Assembly (NCBI GenBank): GCA_963792385.1
Contig: CAWBVZ010000003.1
Location: 310,001-374,000, forward strand
Length of the DNA: 64,000 nt
Origin: DASSUW01 sp963792385
GTDB lineage: Bacteria; Actinomycetota; Thermoleophilia; Solirubrobacterales; Solirubrobacteraceae
Direction of reading: 5' to 3'
Shown here piece after piece: positions 39,626 to 48,748 of this stretch. The position numbers and the translations under genes are program-made. The stretch's first letter is position 1. Each line of letters begins with the position of its first letter. Below the pieces are notes generated by a model. It saw only the letters and a program-made list of their open reading frames with translations. It ran no database searches and was not told where the DNA came from.

Positions 39626-40722
39626 CACGGCGCCGCAGATCGACGAGTCGGTCGCCGAGCGCTTCCAGCTCAAGGCGCTGGTGGAGGCCTGCCTGGTGCT
39701 CGAGGAGGGCATCGCGGGCGTCCGCGACATCGACCTCGGGATGATGATGGGCACCGGCATGGTCCCGGGCCCGTTCGCGCGCGCGGACTTCCGCGGGCTC
39801 GACGACATCCTCGCGGCGCTCGAGCGCGCCGAGGACGAGTGGGGCGAGGGCTTCGAGCCGCCGCTCGTGCTGCGCCGGCTCGTGGCGCAGGGCCGGCTGG
39901 GCGCCAAGAGCGGCCAGGGCTTCTACCCCTACCCGCAGGTCGACGAGGGCTTCGAGGGCGCGCCGGTGAAGCTCGACACGCGCGGCGAGATCGCGATCGT
40001 GTGGCTCGACAACCCGCCCGCGAACGGGATCTCCCCCGCCGTGGTCGAGGCGCTCGAAACGGCCTGGAAGGCGATCGAGGACGCGGGCACGGTGCGCGCG
40101 ATGATCGTCGCCTCGCCGAACCCGGCGCTGTTCTGCGCCGGCGCCGACATCAAGTCGTTCACCACGATGGACGAGGGGGCCGGCCGCGAGCTGCTCAACC
40201 GGGCGCACGAGCTGTTCCGCGACTGGGGGAAGTCGCGGATCATGACCATCGCCGCGGTCAACGGGCTCGCGCTTGGCGGCGGCTGTGAGATCGCGATGGC
40301 CTGCGACGTCCGGCTTGCCGCCTACTCGGCGTCGTTCGGCCAGCCGGAGATCAACCTCGGGATCATCCCGGGCTTCGGCGGGACCCAGCGGCTGCCGCGG
40401 CTCGTCGGCCCGGCGAAGGCGCTCGAGATGAACACGACCGGCGAGTCGATCTCGGCCGAGGACGCGTACGAGCACGGGCTGGTCAACCGGCTCGTGCCCG
40501 ACCACGAGCTGTTCGACACGGCGATGGCGTGGGCGCGCAAGTTCGCCCGCCAGGCGCCGCTCGCGCTGGAGAACATCAAGCGCGCCTCACACCAGGGCGA
40601 CCTCGACGACGGCATCGAGGTCGAGAAGGAGGCGTTCGCCACCGTGTTCGCGTCGGAGGACGCGCGCGAAGGGCATCGGCGCCTTCCTCCAGAAGCGCAA
40701 TCCGGAGTTCAAGGGGCGGTGA
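39612..40722 (+). pseudogene. 3HCDH C-domain/enoyl-CoA hydratase fusion, one frameshift near its end
   Basis: About 369 residues. Residues 1-110 are a second 3-hydroxyacyl-CoA dehydrogenase C-domain (LKALVEACLVLEEGIAGVRD, GRLGAKSGQGFYPYPQ). Residues 115-365 are a crotonase: oxyanion hole FCAGADIKSF, first catalytic Glu in LALGGGCEIAMACDVRLAAY, second in FGQPEINLGIIPGFGGTQRL. It hydrates enoyl-CoA. Near 40670 GGG should be GG; that gives DAREGIGAFLQKRNPEFKGR and a TGA at 40720-40722. Without the fix the frame runs on into the sirtuin. The enzyme is otherwise intact. Confidence 0.82.
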
Positions 40723-41506
40723 CCGCCGCCCACGACCGCCTCGCCGAGCTGATCCGCTCGGCGGGGTCGGTCGTCGCGCTCACCGGAGCCGGGATCTCGG
40801 TCCCGTCCGGCATCCCCGACTTCCGCTCTCCCGGCACCGGGCTGTGGGCGAACGTCGACCCGATGGAGGTCGCGCACATCTCCGTCTGGCGCCGCGATCC
40901 GGAGCGCTTCTGGGGGTTCTACGGAACGCGCTTCGCAGCGCTCGAGGGCAAGCAGCCGAACGGTGCCCACCGCGCGCTGGCCGAGCTCGAGGCGGCCGGG
41001 CGGCTCGACGCCGTGATCACCCAGAACATCGACGGCCTGCACGCCGCGGCCGGCTCGCGCGACGTGATCGAGGTCCACGGCTCGATCGCGTCCGCCTCGT
41101 GCCTCGGTTGCGGCGGGCGGTACTCGCTGGCGGAGACGCGCGCGCGGCTGGAGGCGGACAGCGCCGGCGTGCCGCGCTGCGACTGCGGGCTGGCCGCTGA
41201 AGCCCGACGTCGTCCTGTTCGGCGAGATGCTCGACGAGGCGGCGATCGGCCGGGCGCGAGCGCGCTGGCCGAGCGCGCCGACCTGCTGCTCTGCGTCGGC
41301 TCCTCGCTCGAGGTGTATCCGGTGGCCGGTCTCCCCGAGCTGACCTGGAGGCCGGCGGTCAGATCGCCGTGGTCACCCGCAGCGAGACCCCGTTCGACCG
41401 CTTCGCCGCTGTGCGGCTCGACGGGGACGTGGAGGAGGAGCTGCGCGCGCTGCTGGCGGCGCTGGCGACCCCGGGCATTGAGGAGGCGGGATCGAGGAGT
41501 GTCTAA
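40719..41506 (+). pseudogene. NAD-dependent protein deacylase (sirtuin, CobB/Sir2 family), several indels
   Basis: About 250 residues of a sirtuin. The N-terminal half is in one frame: VALTGAGISVPSGIPDFRSP (NAD site), TQNIDGLHAAAGS, and the catalytic His in VIEVHGSIASASCLGCGG, whose Cys pair begins the zinc site. CDCG completes it. From about 41195 indels shift the frame several times: joined frames give PLKPDVVLFGEMLDE, LAERADLLLCVGSSLEVYPV and GGQIAVVTRSETPFDRFAAV. GTG 40719 overlaps the hydratase stop. It marks the left edge of the indel-rich patch. Deacylation of metabolic enzymes such as acyl-CoA enzymes would fit its position. Confidence 0.78.
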
Positions 41507-41546
41507 CGCAGCTGGAGCGGCTTAAGAGACGTAGGCCACCCACCGC

Positions 41547-42419
41547 TCACGCCCCCTCAATCGCAGTTCGCGCCCGCAACGCCGCCTCGAGCCGCGCCAG
41601 CGCGGCTGGACGACCGCAGCGGCGTCAGTCGGGGACGAGTCCCCCCTGCAAGCGCCGCGGCGGCCGCCTCGCCGACAGCCGCCCGCCAGCCCGCCAGCTC
41701 CTCGAGCCGCGCCGCCATGTCGGCCATGTCGCGCCACACCTCGAGCTCGGCCAGCGCCGCGTCCAGCGCGATCGACGAGCTGCAGCGCGGCCTCGCGCGG
41801 GCGGCCGTGGTCGAGATCGCCGCGGGCGCGCAGCGCGAGCTCCTCGCAGGCGAGCGCGACGTCGCGGCCGCCGAGCAGCGCGGCGACGCGCTCCTGCGGG
41901 CGAGAGCAGGGCCGAGCGCTCGGCGCGCGTCGCCGGTACCGGCAGCTCGCGGGCGGACTCCCAGTCGCCGTCGGCGACCTGCTCGCCGGTGCCGTAGCCG
42001 ACGCGGATGACGAGCGCGCGCGTCGGCGTCGGCGTCGGCCAGCCACGGGTCGGCGGCCGCCAGCCGGTGGCCGGCGACGGCGCTGGTTGAGCACGGCGAG
42101 CGCCTCGGCCGCGATCCGCTCGGCGTCGTCGCCGGTCGCGCGCGCGAGCCACGCGTCGGCCGCGTCGAGCTCGCCCAGCGGCGCCGCGTCGATCACCGTC
42201 GCGCGCGTGACCTCGACCGCGGCCGCGGCTCGCGTCCAGGCGCGCCGCGGCCGCGCGCCGCGGCGGCGCCGCGCCGGCGCCTCGATGCCCGCCGATCACG
42301 AGCACTGGCGCGCGTCGTCGCCCGCGAAGCGGCGCGCGACGTAGCGGCCCGGCCTCGGGCCCGAGCCGGCCCGGGAACTCCCACTGGACGAAGCCGAACC
42401 GCGCCAGGGCGGCGCTCAG
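41547..42419 (-). pseudogene. Conserved hypothetical protein, heavily frameshifted
   Basis: About 290 residues reconstructed over at least five indels. The start CTG 42419 overlaps the upstream stop. It reads SAALARFGFVQWEFPGRLGP, then (other frames) ATVIDAAPLGELDAADAWLA, RALVIRVGYGTGEQVADGDW, ARELPVPATRAERSALLSPQ, ERVAALLGGRDVALACEELA and AARLEELAGWRAAVGEAAAA. The end reads AALARLEAALRARTAIEGA before a TGA at 41547. The segments are consistently helical and coding-like. I recognise it only as an uncharacterised protein that sits beside wall hydrolases in this group of organisms, from memory. Confidence 0.5.
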
Positions 42420-44964
42420 TCGCCCTTGTGCGCCTGCGACGCCGGCCGCGTGACCGGCAGCGCGTACTTCGACGGCTTGCGCCGCACGGTCGGGTTCTCG
42501 ATCTCGCCGAGGCGGTCGATCAGCTTGATCCACTGCTTGGGCTTGAGGATCGCGTTGACCTGACGGGCCGCCTTCGAGTTCGCGCCGTAGAGCGGCTGGA
42601 AGCCGACGTGGATGTGGTCGTCGTGGTCGCCCATCGCGAACGTGTTGTCGGTCCCGTCGAACTGTCATCAGCGAGATGATCTGGTGCGGCTTCATCGTGC
42701 CCTGCAGCGTGAGCAGGCGCTGGATCGTGAGCTCGGTGATCGAGCCCTTGCCCTGCGTCGCGGGCGAGATCGTGATGCCGTTGATCGCCGCGATGTCGAC
42801 GGCGGTGCCGGTCGAGTGCTCGGACACGTTGCCGGACGTCGGTCAGGTAGCCGTGGCCGCAGTGCAGCGAGGTGACCGTCGGCCGCAGGCCGGAGGCGGC
42901 GAGGAACTCGAGCGTCGCCAGCACGCGGCGGTCGATCTGGCCGGCGCGGATGTCGCGGCGGCCGCACTCGTAGATCGTCGATCTGCGGGTTGTCGAGCAC
43001 GCGCTGCACGAGCGCCTCCTTGCTCATCAGCAGGATCTGGCCGATCGACGGGTTGGCGGCGTCGGCGCCGAAGAACGGGTTCTTGCCCGCGGCGCGGTAG
43101 ATCGCGGTCGACTCGAGCAGCTTCCAGCCGTCGAGGATCGGCTTCGGGTCGATCGCGCGGGGCGCCGCGGCCGGCCGGGCGGATCTCGAACAGCAGGTGC
43201 GGCGCGCCGTCGATCGACGCGCGCCGAGGCGGCCGAGGATCGTGCCGGCGACGACGCGCGCGCCGGGGCGCAGCGCGCTTGAGCTGGACGTCGTCGCGGC
43301 TCGAGGCCGAACACGCGGCTGAAGTAGCCCTCGAAGGTCTCGATGCCGTCGATCACGCCGGTGCGCTCGAACTCCTGCTGGGCGCCGCCGGCGGCCGAGG
43401 CGTTCGGGCGGGCCGGGTTGGCGAACAGGCGCTCCTTGGCGGCGGTCGCGGGCGCCGGCGCGGCCTTCGCGGCCGGTCGCCTTGCGGCCGTGCGGGCGGC
43501 GCGCTCGGCCGGCTTGCGCTTCGCGTCGCGGGCGCGGGCCGGTCGGTCGCCGACGCCGGCGCTGGTCGGGCGCCGCGTCGCGCGCCGGCAGCTTCAGCTC
43601 GCGCTGGATGTCGTCCGCGGTGACGTTCTGCGGCTTCGGCGACGGGTAGCGCTTGGCGACGCTGAGCCGAGGTGCCCGTACGTGTACGTGTTGCCGTAGA
43701 CGTCCTGGAGCACGACGTAGCGGCCGAGCCGCTCGCTGCTCGCCGATCTTCGACGATCCGGCCGTCGTTGACGGCGACGACCGGCGCGCCCGCGCTGCGA
43801 GAAGATGTTGATGCCGCGGCGGTCTGGTCGGACTCGACGACGCATCGCGGCGTTGCCCTGGCGCGATGCGCTTGCCGCCTGCGCTCGAGCTGTCGTCGGC
43901 GTAGGTCGCCTTGGCCTGGACCGGGAAGCGGCCCTGCGTGAGGCCGGTGAGCGAGCCGACGAGGTTGGCCGGCAGGCCGCCGATCACCTGCGCGCGCAGG
44001 AGCACGGAGTCGACGTACCAGTCGGCGTGGTTGTAGGCGAAGATCGCGCCGGCGGATGTCCGTGGTCGGCGCCGGCGGCGCTTGCAGGTAGCGCGCGGCG
44101 GCGAAGATCGCGTCGACCGGGTTGTACGGGTCCTTGACGCCGTCGCCGTTGGCGTCGACGCCGTACATCCTCCAGGTCGAGGGCATGAACTGCATCCAGC
44201 CGACGCGCGCCGGCCGAGCGAGACGTTGAGGTTGCGGCCGTAGTCGGTCTCGATCTCGTTGATCGCGGCGAGGACCTCCCAGCGGACGCCGTACTGGATG
44301 CCGGCGGCCTGGTAGATCGGGAGCAGGAACGGCGGGATCCGGAACTTGTCGATGAAGAAGTTCGGCACGCCGATCGGCGCCGGCGCCCGGGCGTCGACGA
44401 GCGAGAACGTCGGGTTCGTCGGCGTCGGGCGAGCCGTCGGCGTTCGTCGGCCGTCGGACGCGTGTCGCGTCGACCTTGTCGCCGCGCGCGCTCGACGCCC
44501 GACCGGACGTTGCTGTCGGCGTCGGTTGACGGCGCTCTCGTCGCCCGTCGGCCGACCTGTGTCGGCCGTTGCCGCTCGCCGGTGTTGCCGCCGCCGCCGC
44601 TCGTGGCCGGCGCCGCCGCCGGCTCGTGCTTGCCGGGCTTGCCCGGCGAGGTCGTGCGGCGGTCGACGTCCGGCAGGTCGACGTCGGGCACCGCCGGGAC
44701 GGTGGGCGTCGGCACCGGCGTCGGCGTCGGCTGATCGGCGCCGAGATCCGACGATCGTCGGCGACGGGCGCCGGCAGGCCGGGGATCTGCACGCTGCTGC
44801 GACCGGCGTGCCCGGGCGGGCACGTCGACGGTGACCGTCAGACCTGGCCGGTCGACGAGCGTCACCTGCACGCGGTGCTTCTCGGCCGTGCGCGGACGCG
44901 ACGAGGACGCACCGCGTAGAGCGCGGCAGCGGCGAGCGCGATCGAGCAGCTTGCGGCGAGTCAT
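42416..44964 (-). pseudogene. Three-domain cell-wall hydrolase (lytic transglycosylase + LytM-like + M15-like), many indels
   Basis: About 850 residues after joining frames. A leader (MTRRKLLDRAR) precedes HRVQVTLVDRPGLTVTVDVP and a long Pro/Thr/Asp linker. Then comes a lytic transglycosylase domain: VRWEVLAAINEIETDYGRNL with the catalytic Glu, GWMQFMPSTWRMYGVDANGD and NPVDAIFAAARYLQAPPA. A LytM/M23-like fold follows (APVVAVNDGRIVKIG, GRYVVLQDVYGNTYTYGHLG), but the HxxxD zinc pair is replaced, so it is probably non-catalytic. The C-terminus has EHSTGTAVDIAAINGI and DDHIHVGFQPL, the zinc motifs of M15-like peptidases. GAGAGGA precedes ATG 44964. Frames break roughly every 60-100 nt. Confidence 0.7.
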
Positions 44965-45288
44965 CCCGCCGGGTCCTCTCCCGCGACGCGCGACGCTCTC
45001 GACATCGGCGCGAGTGCCGGGCGTCGGGACCCTCTGAAGTGGCTGCTGACGGCTATCGGTTGCATGGGGCGTGATGCAATCTCGAACGCTTAACCGCTGA
45101 CGATTCCTTGCGGTGATTCGACGCATCGACATCGGACGTCTGCTCAGCCTAACCCTCGAGCTGAGGCTTAAGGTGCGGCGATATCCCCTCGGTACCCGTC
45201 GCAGCGATACGGCGACGCCTAGCGGTAGCGTCCGGCGCTAGGTTGGCCGAGATCGCTGATGCCGACGCTCGCCGCAGGAGGACGCACG
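44965..45288. other. Divergent control region, about 320 nt
   Basis: It separates the wall hydrolase (minus) from the phasin-like gene (plus). It contains an inverted repeat TTGCAT-N8-ATGCAA (about 45059-45078) and a GGGTCC/GGACCC pair that could fold the hydrolase leader. There is a TAGGTT box (45239-45244) and a GGAGG ribosome site (45277-45281) for the plus-strand gene. I see no gene. The sequence is within the error-rich patch, so fine motifs are uncertain. Confidence 0.45.
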
Positions 45289-45799
45289 ATGGCCGACGAG
45301 GACTCCCCGACGGGCTGCGCGACCGGATCGCCCGGCAGGGCGAGGACGCGCTCGGCAAGCTCGCGCAGGAGCTGCTCGAGAACCCGCTCGTCAACGGCGC
45401 GATCTCCGCGCGTTCGAGGCGCGCGAGAAGGCGGCCCAGGCGCAGGAGGTCGCGATGGGCGCGCTCAACATGCCCTCGGCCGCCGACGTCGAGCGGCTGA
45501 CGCGCCGCGTGCGCTCGGTGTCGCAGCGCCTCGAGGGCATCGAGGACGGCGTCGACCGGCGTCGACGCAGCGGATCGCCGCGATCGGCGCCGGCGCCGGC
45601 GATCGAGGAGCGGCTCGCCGCGATCGAGGACCAGCTCGCCGAGCTCGCGGCGAGCTCGCCGACGCTCGCCGCGGCGCTCGACGCCGGCCGACGCCGCGTC
45701 GCCGCGCGAGCAGGAGCGCCTCGAGGTCGACGAGCGCGGCGCCGCACGGCCCGCCGCGACGGCCAGGAGCGACCGCGCGTCCGCACGAGCACGCGCTAG
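45289..45799 (+). pseudogene. Phasin-like coiled-coil protein, several indels
   Basis: About 165 residues, starting ATG 45289 with GGAGG 7 nt upstream. Joined frames read MADEDSPTG, DRIARQGEDALGKLAQELLE, NPLVNGAIS, MGALNMPSAADVERLTRRVR, SVSQRLEGIEDGVDR, IEERLAAIEDQLAELAASS and REQERLEVDERGAARPA. This is a helical, amphipathic protein of the polyhydroxyalkanoate granule/phasin type, by appearance. Phasin function is inferred; no polymer synthase is in the window. Its TAG (45797-45799) shares CTAG with the stop of the convergent phosphorylase gene. Confidence 0.55.
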
Positions 45800-46473
45800 C
45801 GAGCGCGCCGCGGCGCCGACGCGGCCCAGCTCGACCTCGCGGCTCGAGCGCTCGGCGTCGATGCGCTCGCGCTCGGCGACGCAGGTCGCTGACGGCGAGC
45901 ACGCAGCGGCCCGCAGCGCCGCGCAGCGCGCGCGACGGCGAACAGCGTCGCCGCCTCCATCTCGATCGCGAGCGCGCCGCCGGCGTCGCTCGGCCGTCGG
46001 CCGCGCCGCGTCGTAGAAGAGGTCGGTCGAGACGATCGCGCCGGCGCGCGCCGTCGGCCGCGCGGCCACCAGCGCCGCCAGCAGCTCCGGGTCGGCCGCG
46101 AGCGCGCTCGCCGGCGCCGAGCGCGCGGCTCGTGCCGTCCGCGGCGAGCGCCGCCGTCGGCGACGACGCGTCGCCGAGCGCGAGCCGCCGGCGAGCGCGC
46201 CGCACGTGCCGACGCGCACGAGCCGCCGCGCGCCGAGCTGCGATCAGCTCCTCGACCACGATCGCCGCGCTCGGCCCGCCCATGCCGGTGCTCTGGATCG
46301 TCAGCGGCTCGCCGTCGGCCGCCGCGCCCGTGTAGCCCCACAGCCCGCGGTTGTGGTTGAGCATCTTCGGCGCGGTCAGCAGCGGCTGCGCGAGCAGCAG
46401 CGCGCGGCCGGGGTCGCCCGGCAGCAGCACGCGCTCGGCGAGCTCGGCGTGGCGGATGGACGTGCAGCGGCAC
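45796..46473 (-). pseudogene. Purine/uridine nucleoside phosphorylase (NP-I family), several indels
   Basis: About 235 residues after joining frames. It reads HAELAERVLLPGDPGRALLL, the NP-I phosphate-binding start; PKMLNHNRGLWGYTGAAADG; LTIQSTGMGGPSAAIVVEEL, the family signature; MRVGTCGALAGG; AGAIVSTDLFYDAAR; and ALAIEMEAATLFAVAR, whose Glu-Met-Glu binds ribose. It cleaves nucleosides with phosphate; DeoD and Udp types cannot be separated here. GTG 46473 is the likely start. The frame breaks at least six times. Confidence 0.72.
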
Positions 46474-46515
46474 GGCCGCACCGAGCCGAGACTCGCGCCG
46501 CGAAGCTAAGGCACG

Positions 46516-46881
46516 ATGGCCGACGAAGAACGGCACGCGTCGGCCGACGCGCCGACGCCGTCCGCGGCGCGGTCGAGCGGACGTCCAGGCGACGATGCGA
46601 GGCCGCGCGCGTCGCGCGCCGAGCGCGGCGCCGAGGCTCGCGACGAGCTGCCGCAGGCGGCCGGCCGCCTCGCGCCGACGCGCTCGACGAGCCTGCGCCC
46701 GCGCCGCGGCGAGGCACCGCCACGCCGCGAGCGACCGCCGCAAGGCGCCGAGCCGCCGCGTCGACCGCCGCCAAGAAGCCCGCCGCGCTCGCGCCGACGG
46801 CCGCCAAGAAGCCGCCGCGGCCGCGGCCGCGCTCGTGGCGACCCGCTCGACGCCGACGTCCGAGCGCAGTCGTCCTCCTGA
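46516..46881 (+). pseudogene. Small basic Ala/Lys/Arg-rich protein, frameshifted
   Basis: About 120 residues. It starts MADEERHASADAPTPSAA at ATG 46516 and later, in another frame, reads AASTAAKKPAALAPTAAKKP and PPRPRPRSWRPARRRRPSAV before the TGA at 46879. The AAKKP repeats resemble histone-H1-like or Lys-rich tails of actinobacterial DNA-binding proteins. Low complexity and indels make the exact product uncertain. It is followed 3 nt later by the SCP2-like gene. Confidence 0.4.
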
Positions 46882-46884
46882 GCC

Positions 46885-47351
46885 ATGGGCGGCCGAGTTC
46901 AAGTCGCCGAAGGAGTTCCGTGACGGTGATGGACCGGGTCTTCGCGATGATGGACGAGGACCCCGAGATGGGCCCGAGGCTGCGCGACGCGGACGTGCCG
47001 CAGCGCTTCGAGTTCACCGACGTCGACCTCGTCGTCAACATCCGCGCCGCCGCGGCGCGGCGAGGACGGCAACCTCGTGTGGGAGTGGACCGACGACGTC
47101 GACTGGGAGCCGAAGGTCCGGATGGCGATGTCCTCCGAGACGGCCAACCGCTACTTCCAGGGCAAGGAGAACGTCGCGATGGCGATCGCCCGGCGGCGCA
47201 TCAAGGCCGGCGGCGACGTGAAGGCGGCGCTCGCGCTGATCCCGATCACCAAGCCGGTCTACGCGCCGCTACCGCGACCTCGTCGAGGCGCGAGTACCCG
47301 CACCTCGCTCGTCTGACCGGCGCGGCCGATGCGCGGCCGCGGTCGGTTTGA
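46885..47351 (+). pseudogene. SCP2 sterol-carrier-like domain protein, frameshifted
   Basis: About 150 residues. Joined frames give MAAEFKSPKEFR, VMDRVFAMMDEDPEMGPRLR, QRFEFTDVDLVVNIRAA, DGNLVWEWTDDVDWEPKVRM and AMSSETANRYFQGKENVAMA. IARRRIKAGGDVKAALALIP and YPHLARLTGAADARPRSV finish the protein. This matches the alpha/beta fold of SCP2-like proteins that bind lipids or acyl chains. At least three indels interrupt it. The ATG is 4 nt after the preceding stop, so the two are cotranscribed. Confidence 0.62.
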
Positions 47352-47575
47352 CATCGCGCGACCTCCGCGGGCGGTAGACCTTGCGCACCGGACCAAGGCA
47401 AAGGCCGGGAAGTGGGCGGCCGGTCGAGGGATCGCCCGCAAGGCGCCGCCCTCGTGACGAGCGCCGCCGGCCGAGGCAGCGGGCCGCATTGCCCGCAGGC
47501 GGCGGGACCACGACGCGGTCCCGCCGCTTTCATGTCTCGGGCACCGCATGCCGCGAGCGTCGACTCCCTGAGCCG
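47352..47575. other. Structured intergenic region, about 220 nt
   Basis: No gene is seen. CCTTGCG (about 47379-47385) can pair with CGCAAGG (47428-47434), flanked by GGCGG and CCGCC, enclosing an inner CCGGACC/GGCCGG stem. A strong separate hairpin GGCGGGACC-N7-GGTCCCGCC spans about 47500-47524. These could be an RNA element and a terminator ahead of the cyclase gene. I could not match a known riboswitch, SRP RNA or 6S RNA. Sequence errors here limit the reading. Confidence 0.45.
47500..47524 (+). terminator. Possible terminator hairpin GGCGGGACC/GGTCCCGCC
   Basis: Nine perfectly paired GC-rich bases with a 7-nt loop are followed by GCTTTC. It would end transcription from the SCP2-like gene before the adenylate cyclase. 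The U-run is short. Confidence 0.4.
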
Positions 47576-48748
47576 ATGGTCGCGCCGCCGCGCTCGACGT
47601 CGTCGCCCGGCCACCCTGCGCCGCTGGGTCGAGCAGGGGTCGTGCCGCTGCGCGACGGCGCGCTGGACGCCGGCCGCGGTCGCCCAGGCGCGGATCGTCG
47701 CGCGCCTGCGCGAGCGCGGGCACTCGCTCGACGGAGATCCGCGCGGCGGCGACGCGGGCCGGCTCGCCTTCGGCTACATCGAGGAGCTGCTTCCCGGCCG
47801 CCGAGGGCGGCGTCACGCTCGCCGAGGCGGCGCGCGAGACCGGGCTCGAGCCGGCGCTGATCGAGCGGCATCTGGCTGTCGCTCGGCTTCTCGCCGCGCT
47901 CGCTCGAGCGGCATCCCCGAGGACGACCTCGCAGCTGCTGCGCTACGTCGCCGCGGTGCTCGACGCGGGCTTCCCGCTCGTCGCGCTTGCTGCAGCTCGT
48001 GCGCGTGTACGGCCAGGCGCTCGCGCAGATCGCCGACGCCGAGGTGCGGCTCTTCCACCTCTACGTCCACGAGCCGCTGATGCGCGACGGCGTGCCCGGG
48101 CCTGGAGATGGCCGAGGAGATGGAGGGGCTCGCGCGCGAGCTGCTGCCGCTCGCCTCGCCGATCATGGACCACGTCCACCAGCGCTTCCTGCGGCACTTC
48201 GTCGAGCAGGACGTGGTCGGCCACATGGAGGTCGACGTCGACGGGCGACGGCGACCTCGGCCGGCTGCGCGTCGCGATCGCGTTCGCCGACCTCGCCGGC
48301 TACACGCGGCTGACGGAGGAGGTCGGGGAGGAGGAGGCGGTCGACGTCGGTCGAGCGCTTCGTCGAGCCGTCGAGGAGACGCTGCCCGACGACGCGCGCG
48401 TCGATGAAGACGATCGGCGACGAGGTGATGGTCGTCGGCGCCGACGCCGCCGCGCTCGTCGACTGGGCGGTCGGCTTCCAGCAGCTGCACGACGCAGCGG
48501 CCGCGGCCGCGCATCGGCATCCACGCCGGCGACGTCGCTCTACCGCGACGGCGACTACTACGGCCGCGCGGTCAACCTCGCCGCGCGCGTCGGCGCGCGC
48601 GCGGCCGGCGGCGAGGTGCTCGTCGACGCGCGCCGGTCGTCGACGCGGCCGGCGCGCACCTCGACGTTCGAGCCATCGGCGAGGTGCGGCTGAAGGGCTT
48701 CAGCGAGTCGACCGAGCTGTTCCTGGCGCGGGCAGGCCGCGGCCGTGA
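47576..48748 (+). pseudogene. Class III adenylate cyclase with MerR-like N-terminus, several indels
   Basis: About 390 residues, paralogue of the cyclase at 14.7 kb. Joined frames read ATLRRWVEQG, VPLRDG and TPAAVAQARIVARLRERGHS (MerR-like recognition), FGYIEELLP, EDDLQLLRYVAAVLDAGFPL and LVRVYGQALAQIADAEVRLF. The catalytic domain has AIAFADLAGYTRLTEEVGEE with the metal Asp, VMKTIGDEVMVVG with the adenine-selecting Lys and second Asp, and RDGDYYGRAVNLAARVGARA with the Asn/Arg pair. All catalytic residues survive. The start is unclear (ATG 47531 or 47576). It overlaps tilS as GTGA. Confidence 0.72.

Noticed and set aside
40723..41525. Hydratase-sirtuin fusion protein of 637 residues
   Set aside because: The junction is created by one extra G at 40670; correcting it gives a normal hydratase end and an overlapping sirtuin start.
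44965..45115. ydaO-type c-di-AMP riboswitch before the wall hydrolase
   Set aside because: Such genes often have one, and the leader can fold, but the diagnostic aptamer blocks are not visible in this error-prone sequence.
47352..47470. SRP RNA, 6S RNA, c-di-GMP or c-di-AMP riboswitch
   Set aside because: I compared remembered consensus cores and none matched; only the pairing pattern is supported.
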